A stretch of DNA of 64,000 bases from NCBI RefSeq assembly GCF_035222275.1, contig NC_085885.1, positions 186,001-250,000 on the forward strand. Reading direction: 5' to 3'. Below, piece by piece: positions 22,266 to 33,303 of this stretch. The translations under genes were made by a program, and so were the position numbers. Below the pieces are notes generated by a model. That model had not been told where the DNA came from. It saw nothing but the letters and a program-made list of their open reading frames with translations, and ran no database searches. Every line of letters starts with the position of its first letter. Position 1 is the stretch's first letter. This DNA is from Podospora bellae-mahoneyi (Eukaryota; Ascomycota; Sordariomycetes; Sordariales; Podosporaceae).

Positions 22266-24211
22266 TTAAAAGTGAGGGGCATTCAAGAACAAGCCCATCA
22301 GGACACCGCCGATAGTGCCGGCGATAGGAATTGTCGCAATCCAGGAGAGCATCAGCAAGCCGACCCGCTGAAAGTTCACGGCCTTGAGGGTACCATTGCA
22401 GAGCCCGACTCCGACGGTGGCACCAGTGATGCACATTGACGTTGATACAGGAAGCGAGTACTGGCTGAACACGAGTACTGTGATGGCGGCTCCCATCTCC
22501 ATGGAGCAGCCCCTGCTTGGGGAGTGATATGTGATCTTGTTGCCCATGACTATGACAGCACATGTCAGCAACCAGAAACCTCACCCCTGACCGGGAGAAG
22601 AAGAAAAGAAAAAGACTGAGCACTTACCCTTCATGATATTGTAGCCATATGTCAACAAGCCCACAGAGATGGTTGCTGACAAGACAGCCAGCTGCCAAAT
22701 TGGCACCTCGGCTTTGCTGGCAGCGGCACTCCCAGTCGACCAGGCAGAGTAGATAACAGCCCAGGGGCCAACCGAGTTTCCAATGTCGTTGGCGCCATGA
22801 GCAAATGAAGCCGTGCAAGCCGTCAGAATCTGGACAAAGCTATATGTGTGCTCAACCTCGTTCGGATACTTCTTGGCCTCGGCGTACACTCTGGCCATCC
22901 GTTCACCCTCGGGCGTGCCTGCTATTCCCGACTGAGCGGCGTGGATGTCGTAGTGAAGACCATACAATAGACCACAGACAACCATGGCCGGCAAGCGTTT
23001 CAGGAACATGCGGATGTTGTGAATCTCGTATATCCGGCCTGGTCCCATCGGGTTGTCGCGGAGGGTGCGCATGGCCCAGCCCATGGGACCCCTCTTTTTG
23101 AGCAACTTGGCGTGTAGCTTCCGCTCCCCTTGGGCTTGGATCTCTTTGTATGTCAACTGAACCGGGGCCTCCCCGAGCTCCGGGTCCTGATCCAGCTTCT
23201 TCTCCGGGTTGCTTCCGCTCTCCGTTGGGGTAGGTGAGGACTTGGAGGGAAGGGCCTGGGGCTGTTCCTCATCTCCCGAGTCCTCCTGGACAACGGCGTA
23301 ATTTGGAACGTTGGCTCTATCCATGACGGCAACTTCTGGTCTCTTGAACAGTAAAGGCCCGTAGATGAACATCCACCACTTGACTCCATGATCCTTCTTG
23401 ATCACCTTGGCATCAACAAACGGCACGAAGAAAATGGCCGCCAGTATCCCAACGCCGGCACCTGTACCCATGGTAACGGCCGCGACGTACCAGCCAGGTT
23501 TCTTGTTCAAGCCCAGATTCGGGGATCCCTTGTAGACAATGGACAGCGTGCAAACGGTGCCGGCAATCAGGAAGAAAAAGGGAGACGAGTACACAGCCCA
23601 TGGAACGGGGTTCTTTCTCAGGTGCACTACCAGCTTGATGAGCATGAAAATGGTGGCCCCAAAGGCGGCTGAGATGGCGGGTGCCATGACGAGCCCAGAG
23701 AAGATGGCACCCAGGCCCTTGCCGTCGTTCCAGCCCCATTGCACCTGTTTTGCGCCGACTGTCGCAACGCCCACACCTGTTGACAAGCCTGTTAGCATGA
23801 CCGGTTCGTGCTCACTCTGTGGGAAAAGTCTGCAAACTAACCGGCAACCGCGGAGACCAAAGAGTATGTCGAGGAGACATGAGCCGAGTGTCGGGTGCAC
23901 CACATGACCCAGGTCGACGCACCAGCCAGGGCGCAGGTAAAGGCGAGCATCTGCACGCCGGCATTGTCTTGGAAGGCAGCGTGGGGGATAATGCCGTTCT
24001 TGATGGTCTCGGCCGTGCGGGCGCCAACGGTGATGGCGCCCAACATCTCGAAAATGGTGCCAAAGATCATGGCCTGTCGATAGGAAATCGAACGGGAACT
24101 AACGGACGTGGCCCAGGCATTTGCCACGTCGTTGGCGCCGTTGTTGAAGGCATCCAACAGGGCAAAGAAGGTGCCAATGACAAAAACATAGGTAAACTGG
24201 TCGAGTGCCAT
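22266..24211 (-). CDS. pho-4: PHO-4-type phosphate permease (PiT family, Na+/Pi symporter-like)
   Basis: High-affinity inorganic phosphate transporter of the plasma membrane, related to Neurospora PHO-4 and yeast Pho89. Three exons (24211-23842, 23776-22628, 22549-22266) give 600 residues, the usual length. Both PiT signature repeats are present: NNGANDVANAWATSVSSR at about 23-40 and FAHGANDIGNSVGPWA at about 447-462. Around twelve hydrophobic segments flank a long hydrophilic central loop of about 130 residues rich in Glu, Pro and Lys. The C-terminal half carries SRGCSMEMGAA and STSMCITGATVGVG, also typical. Such genes are induced by phosphate starvation through the NUC-1/Pho4 regulator in fungi (established knowledge); I did not identify a binding site. 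The gene is convergent with the lysozyme gene, with 140 nt between the stops. Confidence 0.94.
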
Positions 24212-25158
24212 GTTGGCTGTTGGTTGTTGAGAGTGCTTGAACTATCTGGCGAAGGTCTGTCGGAGTTCATGGTCGGCAACTCTGCCTTTTGTCTCTTCCA
24301 TTTTAAGGTGATCCGTGTCCCTTCGGCTGGCTTGTCCTCATCTGTTTACCGAAGCTGAACGCCATGAGGTGGTGACAGAACGAGGGCATTCTTCGTTCTG
24401 TCGTTCTTCTATGCATCTTGCTCGTCCAGTCAGCGTATTTCATATGCCCACGTGAAGACGGGAAATGCTAGGAGTGGCCCGCAAAATGCTGGCTAAACCC
24501 ACTTCAGAGGTTGTGTTACACGCGAGGTAGCAGAAGAAAGATGCAGGGTCTCTGGTATGTGACCAATGAAGCGGGGGAGCCAGCTAGGGGCTGAAGATCG
24601 GCGCCGGTCTCTGATGGATGACTGGAAGAAACTGAGGATTGAGGAAAGAAACAACGCAGGTCATGACGCCTTTCAAGAGGCGTGCCACTCGAATGGTGGT
24701 GGAAAAGGAAGACGCATGCCCAGCCGGAAACCTTCCATTCGCTCGGGACCTTGGCTAAGGCTTGTTTAGGTGAAGCATTCTTAGCCCCAAGGCAGGGCAG
24801 GGGCCGAGGGGCTAGACCACGTTCCATGCAAAGTTCCTAAAGACTTCTACTCTGCCTCTGTCTCCTTGACTAAAATCCCAAACTGACTCGTGTTCGGGGG
24901 CTGGCTCGCACTTTTCGCACCTGCGCCGCTTTCACACCTGTGGTGCTGCACTCTTCCCGCCGTTGAACCGTTGTTGGTGATGCTGTCGGTCAGACTGAGT
25001 CATCGCCGAAGGACTTGTGCCTCTGGATCAATCTCGACAGCCTCTGCGGAAGTCTGTCTGTGTTTTGATATCATAGAATCAATGTCCAACCGCAAGTCCA
25101 AAGTCCCTGGCCATGAATGTTCTTAGTACCTAGGTGGTCTTAATTTCCGTCATTCACA
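24212..25158. other. Divergent intergenic region
   Basis: About 950 bp between the leftward phosphate permease and the rightward beta-propeller gene, so presumably both promoters. GC-rich, with no recognisable gene, repeat or RNA. Confidence 0.5.
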
Positions 25159-26238
25159 ATGAAGCTACGCCATCTCGGTCTTGTTTGCGCTTGCGTCCGC
25201 CTTATCTCTGGCCACCGCCTCGAGAAACCAGCACCTCTACCACTCGCCACGCGGATTGTTACCCAGTTTCCCAATCCGACATGGATAGAAAACATCGCTG
25301 TCCGGTCGAATGGTGACCTCCTCATTACCGAGCTCCTTCCGAAACCCATTCTCTACACCATCGTAAATCCTGCCAGCTCAGCTCCACAGGTCCGACTACT
25401 CCGTGACTTTTCTGCCGAAGAACCCCCTGTAGAAGGCTTGACAGGCATCGCCGAAGCATCGCATGACGTGTTCGTCTTTGTCGGTGGCAGCACGACAAAT
25501 ATTTCATTCCATGCTTGGAGCGTCAACTTCACTTCCGCAGCCCACAATCCCTCAACAACTACCGGTCCTATTATCAAGAAGATTGCCGAGCTCAGAGATG
25601 TCAAGCTTCCTAACGGCGTTGCCACCATTCCCGGCTTCCCGTCTTCCGTGTTGATTGCAGACTCTTTGGCCGGTCTGGCCTGGCGCCTGGACATTCTGAC
25701 AGGAAAGTCCATCGTCGCTGCAAAGACTCTCGAGATGGGGGTTCCCTCAAACGAGACGGACCTCAGCAAGAGAGTTGGCATCAACGGCATCAAAGTGCAT
25801 GGTGGATTTCTGTACTTCAGCAACAGCAACTCAAGATCCATCTATAGGGTCAAGGTCAGGAAAGACGGCACACGAGACCCCAGCGTCCATGCGCAGCTAG
25901 TTGGCCGCTTACCGGAGAACGTGTCGTTCCTGGATGATTTTGCAGTTACCAGTCATGGTGGAAAAGGGGCAACTGTATTTGGGACAACCTCTTCTGACAA
26001 TCGGCTGTGGGCATTTGTGCAGGGGAAGAGTCCGGTGGTTGTTGCCGGCGAACTGGACAAGTTGACATTGGCGGGCTCGACAGCAGCCTCGTTCGGGAGA
26101 GGGAAACGTGATAGAGACATCCTGTATGTAGTCACATCGGGAGGGGTGGGGAAGCCATTGAATGGAAGTCTAATAGAAGGGGGAAAGGTCGCGGCGGTAG
26201 ACTTGAGGACCTTTTGTCCATCCATTCTGATCGGGTAG
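25159..26238 (+). CDS. Secreted six-bladed beta-propeller (SMP-30/gluconolactonase-like) protein
   Basis: Single exon, 359 residues. A short hydrophobic N-terminus (MKLRHLGLVCACVRLISG) looks like a signal peptide. The rest shows repeated blade-like motifs: WIENIAVRSNGDLLITEL at about 42-59, EGLTGIAEASHDVFVFVGG, PNGVATIPGFPSSVLIADSLAGLAWRLD, and INGIKVHGGFLYFSNSNSRSIYRVKV. This is the pattern of the calcium-dependent phosphotriesterase/SMP-30-like six-bladed propeller superfamily. Some fungal members of this fold work as hetero-Diels-Alderases in natural-product pathways (established knowledge for a few), but no biosynthetic backbone lies in this window, so a role as lactonase, hydrolase or cyclase is open. 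Several N-glycosylation sequons (NIS, NFT, NET, NVS, NGS) fit secretion. Confidence 0.75.
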   Translation: MKLRHLGLVCACVRLISGHRLEKPAPLPLATRIVTQFPNPTWIENIAVRSNGDLLITELLPKPILYTIVNPASSAPQVRLLRDFSAEEPPVEGLTGIAEASHDVFVFVGGSTTNISFHAWSVNFTSAAHNPSTTTGPIIKKIAELRDVKLPNGVATIPGFPSSVLIADSLAGLAWRLDILTGKSIVAAKTLEMGVPSNETDLSKRVGINGIKVHGGFLYFSNSNSRSIYRVKVRKDGTRDPSVHAQLVGRLPENVSFLDDFAVTSHGGKGATVFGTTSSDNRLWAFVQGKSPVVVAGELDKLTLAGSTAASFGRGKRDRDILYVVTSGGVGKPLNGSLIEGGKVAAVDLRTFCPSILIG

Positions 26239-26526
26239 AGTAACCAGCAGCACCACTGCTCAGCGCCTTTGTGGGTGGATGCATCTGCCATTATTGGAGA
26301 CGTCAAAGAGGCCACTGCCTGAATAGGTAGACTGCCTACCAGCTTGCAAGAACTTATCACCAAGCATAAAATGAACCAGATTAGGACTCAGCAGCAGTAT
26401 GGCTGCTCTTCATTAGGTACTCCAGAACGCTAGGGGTATAAAATTTTACAACTAATCACAATCAGAACCAGAAAACCCAAACCAGTCATTACGCAAACCC
26501 GTCTCTTCCGCCGGCTTCCCCCCTCA

Positions 26527-28262
26527 TCATTGCGTTTTGTCTATGGGTCTCTTGACAAACACGCTGCGCTCCCACCCGTCGATTTCATCATACAGCGTCA
26601 CTCTGTCGAGCTCATAGCCGCCAATTTTGGGCAAAATCTTGGCCCAGATGACCCAGTACACCCCACCAGCGAAAATGATGCCAAAGCCGACAACACAGTG
26701 AAGCCAGTATGGCAACTCGTCGTATATGTTCTGACCATCCTCGGGGGGTACAAATGGCGCAATGACAAGGTAAATGTTGCTGAGGAAAAAGAAGATGACA
26801 ACGGGCAGGGTGGCCGAGATGGGAGGGTTCCAGTTCCACGCCTTCCGGTTGAGGTAGAGGTAGATCAGGCCAAGAGCGACAAAAGTGTTGATGATGGCCA
26901 AGGGGTACGAGATGAGGTTGAGAATGAAGTTGTAGGCATCGCCGGGAGGAGGGGCAAGCATGATAATGACCGAGACGGCCCAGTGCTCAAACAGACCCGC
27001 GGTGGGGGCGTTGAAAGGTCTGTTGCTGGCCCAGAAGCGGGAGTAGGGAAGGATACCCTCACGGCCGAGCTCCTGAACCAGACGCCCCTGAGAAAAGATG
27101 ACAGACAGAACGTTGCCAAAGGCAGACAAGGCAACAAAGACGGAAAGGGCGCGCTCGGCAGTGCCACCAAAAACATTTCTGAAGAGCGAAGCAGCCACCA
27201 GGCGCTGGGCAGCGAGAATCTCGTCCTTGGGGACGGCGGCGAAGTAGGCAATGTTGACAAACATGTAGAGGACTGAGATGACGCCGATGGCCAGAGGAGC
27301 GGCGATCTTGAGGGTGCGGACTGGGTTCTTGGTCTCGGAGAGGGCATAGTTGGCGTTGCTGTAGCCGATGTAACTCCAGATGACATTGTAGAGGGCCGTC
27401 ACAACACCATAGGCAGATCCAGTGGTGCCCTCAAACGCATCCGTGAAGTTGTGGGGCTTCTCGTCATCGGGAAGCTTGACATGGCCGGCGAGAGCGACCC
27501 AGCCGGCAACGACGATGATGAGGATGATGATGACCTTGATGGTGCCGAGGAGGTTTTGCAGGCGGATCCCCCACTTGACGCTGGTGGCGTGGATCAGGAA
27601 GGCGGTGGTGATGCAAGCCAACCCGATGCCGCGCTGGTTCCACCGATCGACTTCGACGCCGGCAGCATGGAGAATGTACTCGCTGAGAAGGAGAAAATTA
27701 GTCAGTTTCAAGTGCTCACATCACATCTTGCCAGGCGGGAGAGGTAGACATACCCAAAGACGACCGAGTTACCGCTGGCCCAACCAAGGAGAACAACGTA
27801 GCCAGTGTAGAGGCCAGTGGTGAGGAACTTTGGCTTGCGGAAAACGTATTCGAGGTAGTTCTTCTCGCCTCCGTTTTTGGGGATGGCAGTGCCGAACTCG
27901 AGATAGACAGCCGTGCCGGCAAGGGCAATCAGCATGCCGGCAACCCAGATGAACAACGACAGACCGACACTGCCGGAAAGCTTCAAGATGGAGCCGGGCG
28001 TGGCAAAGATGCCAGTGCCGATAACCCGGTTGACGATCAGAAAGACTGCAGAGACGATGCCAATCTGGCGTTTGGCTTCGCTGGCGCGCTGCAGTTGACC
28101 TGGACCACATATGTTTGTTAGCTGCGTCGAACAGGATCAAAGAGAAGAGACAAATATCATGTACATACCCACTTCGCTGCCCCCTTCGGAGTTGGCGAGG
28201 GTGCCCGGCTCCTTGAAGTCATGGCTATCACCCTCGGGGGCGGATCCCGTGAACTTGGACAT
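26527..28262 (-). CDS. Amino-acid permease, high-affinity methionine permease (MUP1)-like
   Basis: APC/LAT-superfamily transporter of the plasma membrane. Three exons (28262-28169, 28099-27754, 27682-26527) give 531 residues; the junctions read SEVG-QLQRASEAKRQ and SVVFGEYILHAAG. A short hydrophilic N-tail precedes the first helix carrying RVIGTGIFATPGSILKLSGS, the substrate-binding GTGIFATP motif typical of the MUP1/MUP3 group. Twelve hydrophobic segments can be counted, including TALYNVIWSYIGYSNANYAL (unwound helix 6 region). The protein ends in a cytosolic tail (GWERSVFVKRPIDKTQ). Methionine uptake is the likeliest role by motif; other neutral amino acids are possible. The gene is convergent with the propeller gene, with 288 nt between the stops. 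Confidence 0.9.
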
Positions 28263-31200
28263 GCTGCTGGCCCTGTGTGATTGGCGGGTGGGCTTGGAGG
28301 CTGGACGGAGCGGGTGGTTGTTCCAGAAAACAGCAGTTCGTCTGGTTGAAGCTATCGGTTTTATCTATTTCTGCTGGCCGTGTCCCAGAACTTCAGATGG
28401 CAGCGGCTGATCCGTGTCTCGGCAAGGCTTCACAGGGATGGACCTGTCGCCACCGATGCTGGGCCTCGCTCGTCACCACAGACCTAGAGCCAAAGAGGCA
28501 GGAGAGCAAGTCAGTTCTGCATCCCACGTCGACGGATCCCTGACTATATGGAACGCACAGAGTGGGCACATTTTGCTGTGCAATGCCGCTCTCACTGGCT
28601 CCAACCCTGCTTGTACGTCATAGTATCCGCGGCGGCGATGTCGTGATTTGGCGTCATGGCACCAACCACGAAAATTTTTTATCCTCCTTCCCAACGGCCA
28701 CCCCTGAGACACAAGCACGGTCAGCCCAAGAGCTCAAGCCCATGTTTTCGATGGCCGGTTTCTGCAAGTCTGGCCGGGCCGAGGGTGCTACCGTGCCACC
28801 GGCCACGGGAAGTTTAATTTGTCTCTGCACCGTCTCTTTGGCCATGCCGCGCATCACGTCAATCCCAGCTCCACTTTGTGCCATCTGCTCGGTGAGGCTG
28901 TTTGTTGGACCATTGAACAATGGCGATGGCGACATTTTAGCCCCCCTCCAAACAGGCAGGTCGACAGCTTGCCCTTTGCTGACCATCACACGTCCTCGCT
29001 TTGCCGCAGCCCATCGTCCCTGCTCCTTGTCGTGCCATCAAGTCCTTCGATGTCGATAAATGTCAGATGCCACTCATGCAGGCCGTGGCCTGTCAGGTTC
29101 GCTGGTCTCGGTGGAGATAGTTCACACCTAGCATGAACACCTAGCATGAACACCTCCTCATCGACAAACATGAAACCTGACATCCCCAACCTCCAGTTAG
29201 GCGACGGCATCCTCTGCTGGTCTCCATCTCTAATCGCCGCCCACTCTGGGGAAGACCCTCCCCTCTGTATACGGCCCGGAGGCGTCGCCGTGGACAACTC
29301 CAGACTCGGCTGACAAGGGAGTACCATGATCAATCCCCATTGTTGTTTTGTCCCCGATCTCGGATGCCAGTGCCGCGCTTCAGACTCCACTTCATCCTCA
29401 GGTGTTGTAAGGAGCCTGCGATTGCGGATCGAGTAGGCTGATGTGATATGTCTAATAGACGGCAGTTGTCAAACCGCAACCATAGCCTTTGGACGACGTG
29501 CTATCGTTTAGCTGACAATAAAAGGGCGCTCGGCATCGTGGGAACTGGACTGTTCGGCAGGTTGAATGTGGTAGACTGTCGAGGTCGGTCTTGGAATGTT
29601 CAATCCGAACCGGATATCTTGGCATGCTGGTAGTGGAAAAGTCAGCAGACATCTATAAGTCTGAGGGTGCAACACAGCTTACCATAGCTGGGCTGGATCA
29701 AGGGCTGACCAGGCAGTCTGATACCACCTGATCGGTCAGGTGTCGAAAGGCCGCCATGAGGGTTTTACAGTGGCGTGCAGTTTCCAACCTCAGGTTCGTG
29801 CGAGGTCGCTGCTGCCGGGCCTCAGAGGGGATGGCTTCCATTAATAGACAGACATGAAACAAGCTAATGACCGACATTCGCAGTGCCGGCATGCTAGTGG
29901 ATGACGCAATTGTGGAATGGGCCAGTTTGTGACAGTCGAAAATCCCCAGAGCCGCCAATTGACTCCATCAGGTTGGCGAACGACATCTTGAGATTGGGTC
30001 AGTTTAGGAACACATCGATGACAGCCGGAGAGTGATCACGCAATCTCTCCACTACGCGCCCATCTCCAAGGCCTCGTGTGGATAACTTGCTGCTCTTTGG
30101 GGATTAGACACTCAAACTAAGGTAACTTAGTTGCCGTTGCGGGGGTAGATCATGGCGCTTTCCCGTTGATGCAACCAGGTACCGTATCATTGCAGCACGG
30201 CGTCTACTGCACCAAGTAGGCCCAGTTATCATGTGCACCTTCCATGCTCTCGATAAGGGTCCTGGCACATCCTGGATGTTTGAACCATGGATGTTTTATG
30301 CAGCTCTGGTGATATTAGGCTGTGGGTCCGTTAACCCTGAATCCCTGAGAGTTTGAATGTTTACAACATCAAGCCTTGTCAAGTGTATTTGACATGAAAT
30401 TGTTCTATAGGTAAATTATTCAGTGGAACAAAACAAATTCTGAAAACCACGCAAGCTATTACTTCATGCGCAGCAGACAGGACTTCGTCGAACTTTTGCA
30501 AGACTGAGGGCAGCATACCTTGGCTCCTTCTATTAGAGTCTTTTCCCTAATAAAATCAGCAAGAGCCTGTATATTGTATCATGAGTGAGCTTTCAACAGT
30601 GTGTTGGTCTAGAACAATACCTACCTGCTCTGTATGGCCCAAGGGTAGATTTACTACCTGAGTTAGATGTGACATATGACAGACCTCCAGTACATTTTGA
30701 ACATGTAGATCCCTGGTGCAGGGGTGCTTTATGTACACATAACACATAACAGTTTCATGTTTGATTCAAACCCTATCTGCAATAACTGTGGGTAAGGTAA
30801 GGTGCCTCTGTATGGTGTTGAACAGCCATGTTCTTGGCCCAATGGGAACCTGAAACAGGCTCAGGACACAAGTACCACTAGTATCAAAATTGAGGATCCA
30901 CCCCGTAGAAAGCGAGCAATGATCCGTGGACCAACGGGAATAAACAAACACCAGAGGATACCGTCTAACCTCGGACTCCGAACGGCCGAAAACATTACCA
31001 CCCCAAAACATATTCATTGCTCGCAGAGTGATTCATGAGACAGTTATAAAAGATACTCCTCAAATGGCTTTAGCCAGCTTGCTGCTATTTCCTGGGAAGT
31101 ATCATAATGTGTAGACAAAATTTAGTCCTGCTTAAGTCCACTAGGACTCATCCCTCCGGCAAATGCGAGCCGGCCATGCATGCCGAGTCAAGCAGACCGA

Positions 31201-31463
31201 GTTCAATGTAACATGCCTTGAACTAATCACAATAGCATTTGCTTAAACAGGACTAATTGTATGGCCGAGCCGCAAAACTGCGTGTATGGTCTAACCTGAT
31301 GCATCCCAAACCGCGCCATCGTGTTCTCGATGTGATCCTTCGAATCAACCCCTTGGTCTTAGCGACAGGACGCACAAAGTATCAGGTCGTCTTCCAGGAA
31401 TTCTCTCAAAAATTTGCACAAAGGTTCTGGCTGCCTGTCTATGGTGCTCTGCAGATACGGATC
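28263..31463. other. Gene-poor 3.2 kb gap
   Basis: Between the leftward permease and the rightward glycosyltransferase. The first part must include the permease promoter and the last part the glycosyltransferase promoter. From about 30300 to 31250 the sequence is distinctly AT-richer than elsewhere. A 13-bp tandem repeat lies at 29126. I found no transposase, reverse transcriptase, terminal repeats or RNA gene; open frames here (for example 28562-29059) have no recognisable domain. Confidence 0.5.
29126..29155. repeat. 13-bp tandem repeat (acctagcatgaac)x2.3
   Basis: Two perfect adjacent copies followed by the first four bases of a third. Confidence 0.9.
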
Positions 31464-33071
31464 ATGCAGACGCTTTCACTGAAGCGTGCTGCGGCGGTGG
31501 CTGCACACCCTTCCAGCCTCAAGCTCAACAAACGCCTTGCCCGCATTTCTATCCTTATTCTTAGCTTCACTCTATCTGTGGCTCTGTTTGCTTGGACCAA
31601 ACAGCATGACCGGCACTCTCAGCGATCCTGGCTCTCAGGGCTGTTGCACAGAGCAAAGTATGGTGGACAACGGGAGACCCCCTTTTACCCTCACGACACA
31701 ACAACCAGCTTTTCACCCGTGTCTTTCCCTGCGGATCAAGTCGAGAACTTGTCCACCAAAGACATGTGTGCTTCCTTCCCCCACTACCTCATCCGAGAAC
31801 ACATCCAACCAGTCTTGAAGATGGGCCATGGCGAAAACCGCGACATGATCAATGCCCAGCTCAACAGCGTATCCGCCTGCTTCCACCCTGATGAGCTCCT
31901 CATTTTCTCAGACTTCCCAGAGACGCTGCCAAATGGCCACCAGGCAGTCGACATCCTCCACAACCTTCCGCAGAGGTACAGGATGATCAACGACACCCCC
32001 GAAGCCCAGCCAGAGCCCGACTTTGCTGCCTACGAAGCCATGTACGACCTCTTCCGAGCCGGGAACCTGACTGCCGAAAACAATCCGACGATGAAGAATA
32101 AAAGGACCGGGTGGAGGTTGGACAAGTACAAGTTCCTGGCGCAGGTAGAGCGTGCTTGGACCGAGAGGAAGAACAAAGACTGGTATTTCTTTTATGAGAG
32201 CGACACATTTGTCTCGTGGGACAATGTGTTCCGGTTCCTGTCAACGCTCGGTCCCAACAAGGCGCTGTACATGGGGAGCCCTTCCCCGGGCCGTCGCGAT
32301 CCCAAGACAGATGAGGAGACTTGGTTTGCCAACGGAGGTCCGGGTTATGTGCTTTCGCGGGGCGCGATGAGGGTCCTGTTTGAGAAGAGACCTTCGTCGC
32401 GGGAAACGGGGGTGTGGACAGAAGAGCCGTTTCTCCTGAAATACATAAATGTTGTGAGGACAGACCCGTGTGGTGATGCCATTCTGGGTTGGGTGCTATG
32501 GCTCGTAGGGATACGGCTCAGCGGCTTCTTTCCGTCGTTTAACACGTATGCACTACACTCACTACCATACACACAGAGGTTGTGGTGTCAAAGCTTTTTG
32601 ACTATGCACAAGCTAAGCCCAAAAGAGATGGTCCGGCTTTGGAGATGGGAGTACGGAAACAGGAAGCTGGGTCGGCCGTTGATGTACGCCGACTTGTTCG
32701 AGAGCTTTTTCCTGCCGGAGATTGAAGAGGCCGATGCGAGAAACAACTGGGACAATACAAACTGGGACCGGCTGGCGCGTGGCAGTGATGTATACGTTGA
32801 CAGTGTGGAGGAGTGCCGCGAGGCCTGCGAAAAGAAGACTAGCTGTCTCCAGTACCACTGGAATGGCAAACAAGCCAGAAAGTGTGTGTTGATGCCCTTT
32901 GTCACACTGGGGCGAGCAAATGATCCCGAGACAGCGGTGAAGAAAGAGGGCGGAGAAGAGCGATTCGTTTACACCAGTGGCTGGATAAAACCTCGCATCA
33001 AGAGCTGGGCCAAGGAGCATCCTTGCGCGATACCTGACTGGTTGAGTCCCAGTACTGAAAGACATTATTGA
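31464..33071 (+). CDS. GT31-like glycosyltransferase (Fringe/DUF604 type), type II membrane protein
   Basis: Single exon. I start at 31464 because that ATG begins a short basic cytosolic tail followed by a signal anchor (about residues 27-46, ISILILSFTLSVALFAW), giving 535 residues; an in-frame ATG at 31257 would put 69 unconvincing residues before it. The lumenal domain has DWYFFYESDTFVSWDN around residue 245, where ESDT takes the place of the metal/nucleotide-sugar-binding DxD of Fringe-like enzymes. ANGGPGYVLSRGAMRVLF and DPCGDAILGWVLW also match the fungal GT31/DUF604 group. Near 445-480 there is a short Cys-containing PAN/apple-like segment (SVEECREACEKKTSCLQYHW). Expected place: Golgi. 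Donor and acceptor sugars unknown. Confidence 0.85.
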   Translation: MQTLSLKRAAAVAAHPSSLKLNKRLARISILILSFTLSVALFAWTKQHDRHSQRSWLSGLLHRAKYGGQRETPFYPHDTTTSFSPVSFPADQVENLSTKDMCASFPHYLIREHIQPVLKMGHGENRDMINAQLNSVSACFHPDELLIFSDFPETLPNGHQAVDILHNLPQRYRMINDTPEAQPEPDFAAYEAMYDLFRAGNLTAENNPTMKNKRTGWRLDKYKFLAQVERAWTERKNKDWYFFYESDTFVSWDNVFRFLSTLGPNKALYMGSPSPGRRDPKTDEETWFANGGPGYVLSRGAMRVLFEKRPSSRETGVWTEEPFLLKYINVVRTDPCGDAILGWVLWLVGIRLSGFFPSFNTYALHSLPYTQRLWCQSFLTMHKLSPKEMVRLWRWEYGNRKLGRPLMYADLFESFFLPEIEEADARNNWDNTNWDRLARGSDVYVDSVEECREACEKKTSCLQYHWNGKQARKCVLMPFVTLGRANDPETAVKKEGGEERFVYTSGWIKPRIKSWAKEHPCAIPDWLSPSTERHY

Positions 33072-33303
33072 TAAGTGTCACGGTATTTGTCTGCAACCGG
33101 AAGATTCATGGATGTTGAAACCAGTACAAAAGAAGAAACAAAAGGCAAAACAACATACATAGCAAAGAGGTATAGAGACAGCGTTGTCAAAATTCATTGG
33201 ATATCGTTTTATCCGCGCTTCCACCGTCGCTGGATACCTAAGTCATGCAACCCCGAAGTAAGAAGGGCAAGAGTATTTCATCCTAGACAAGCCTTCATAA
33301 TTC

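Noticed and set aside
28562-29390. Open frames of 110-165 codons on both strands
   Set aside because: Composition is irregular, no domain is present, and both strands are open over the same bases.
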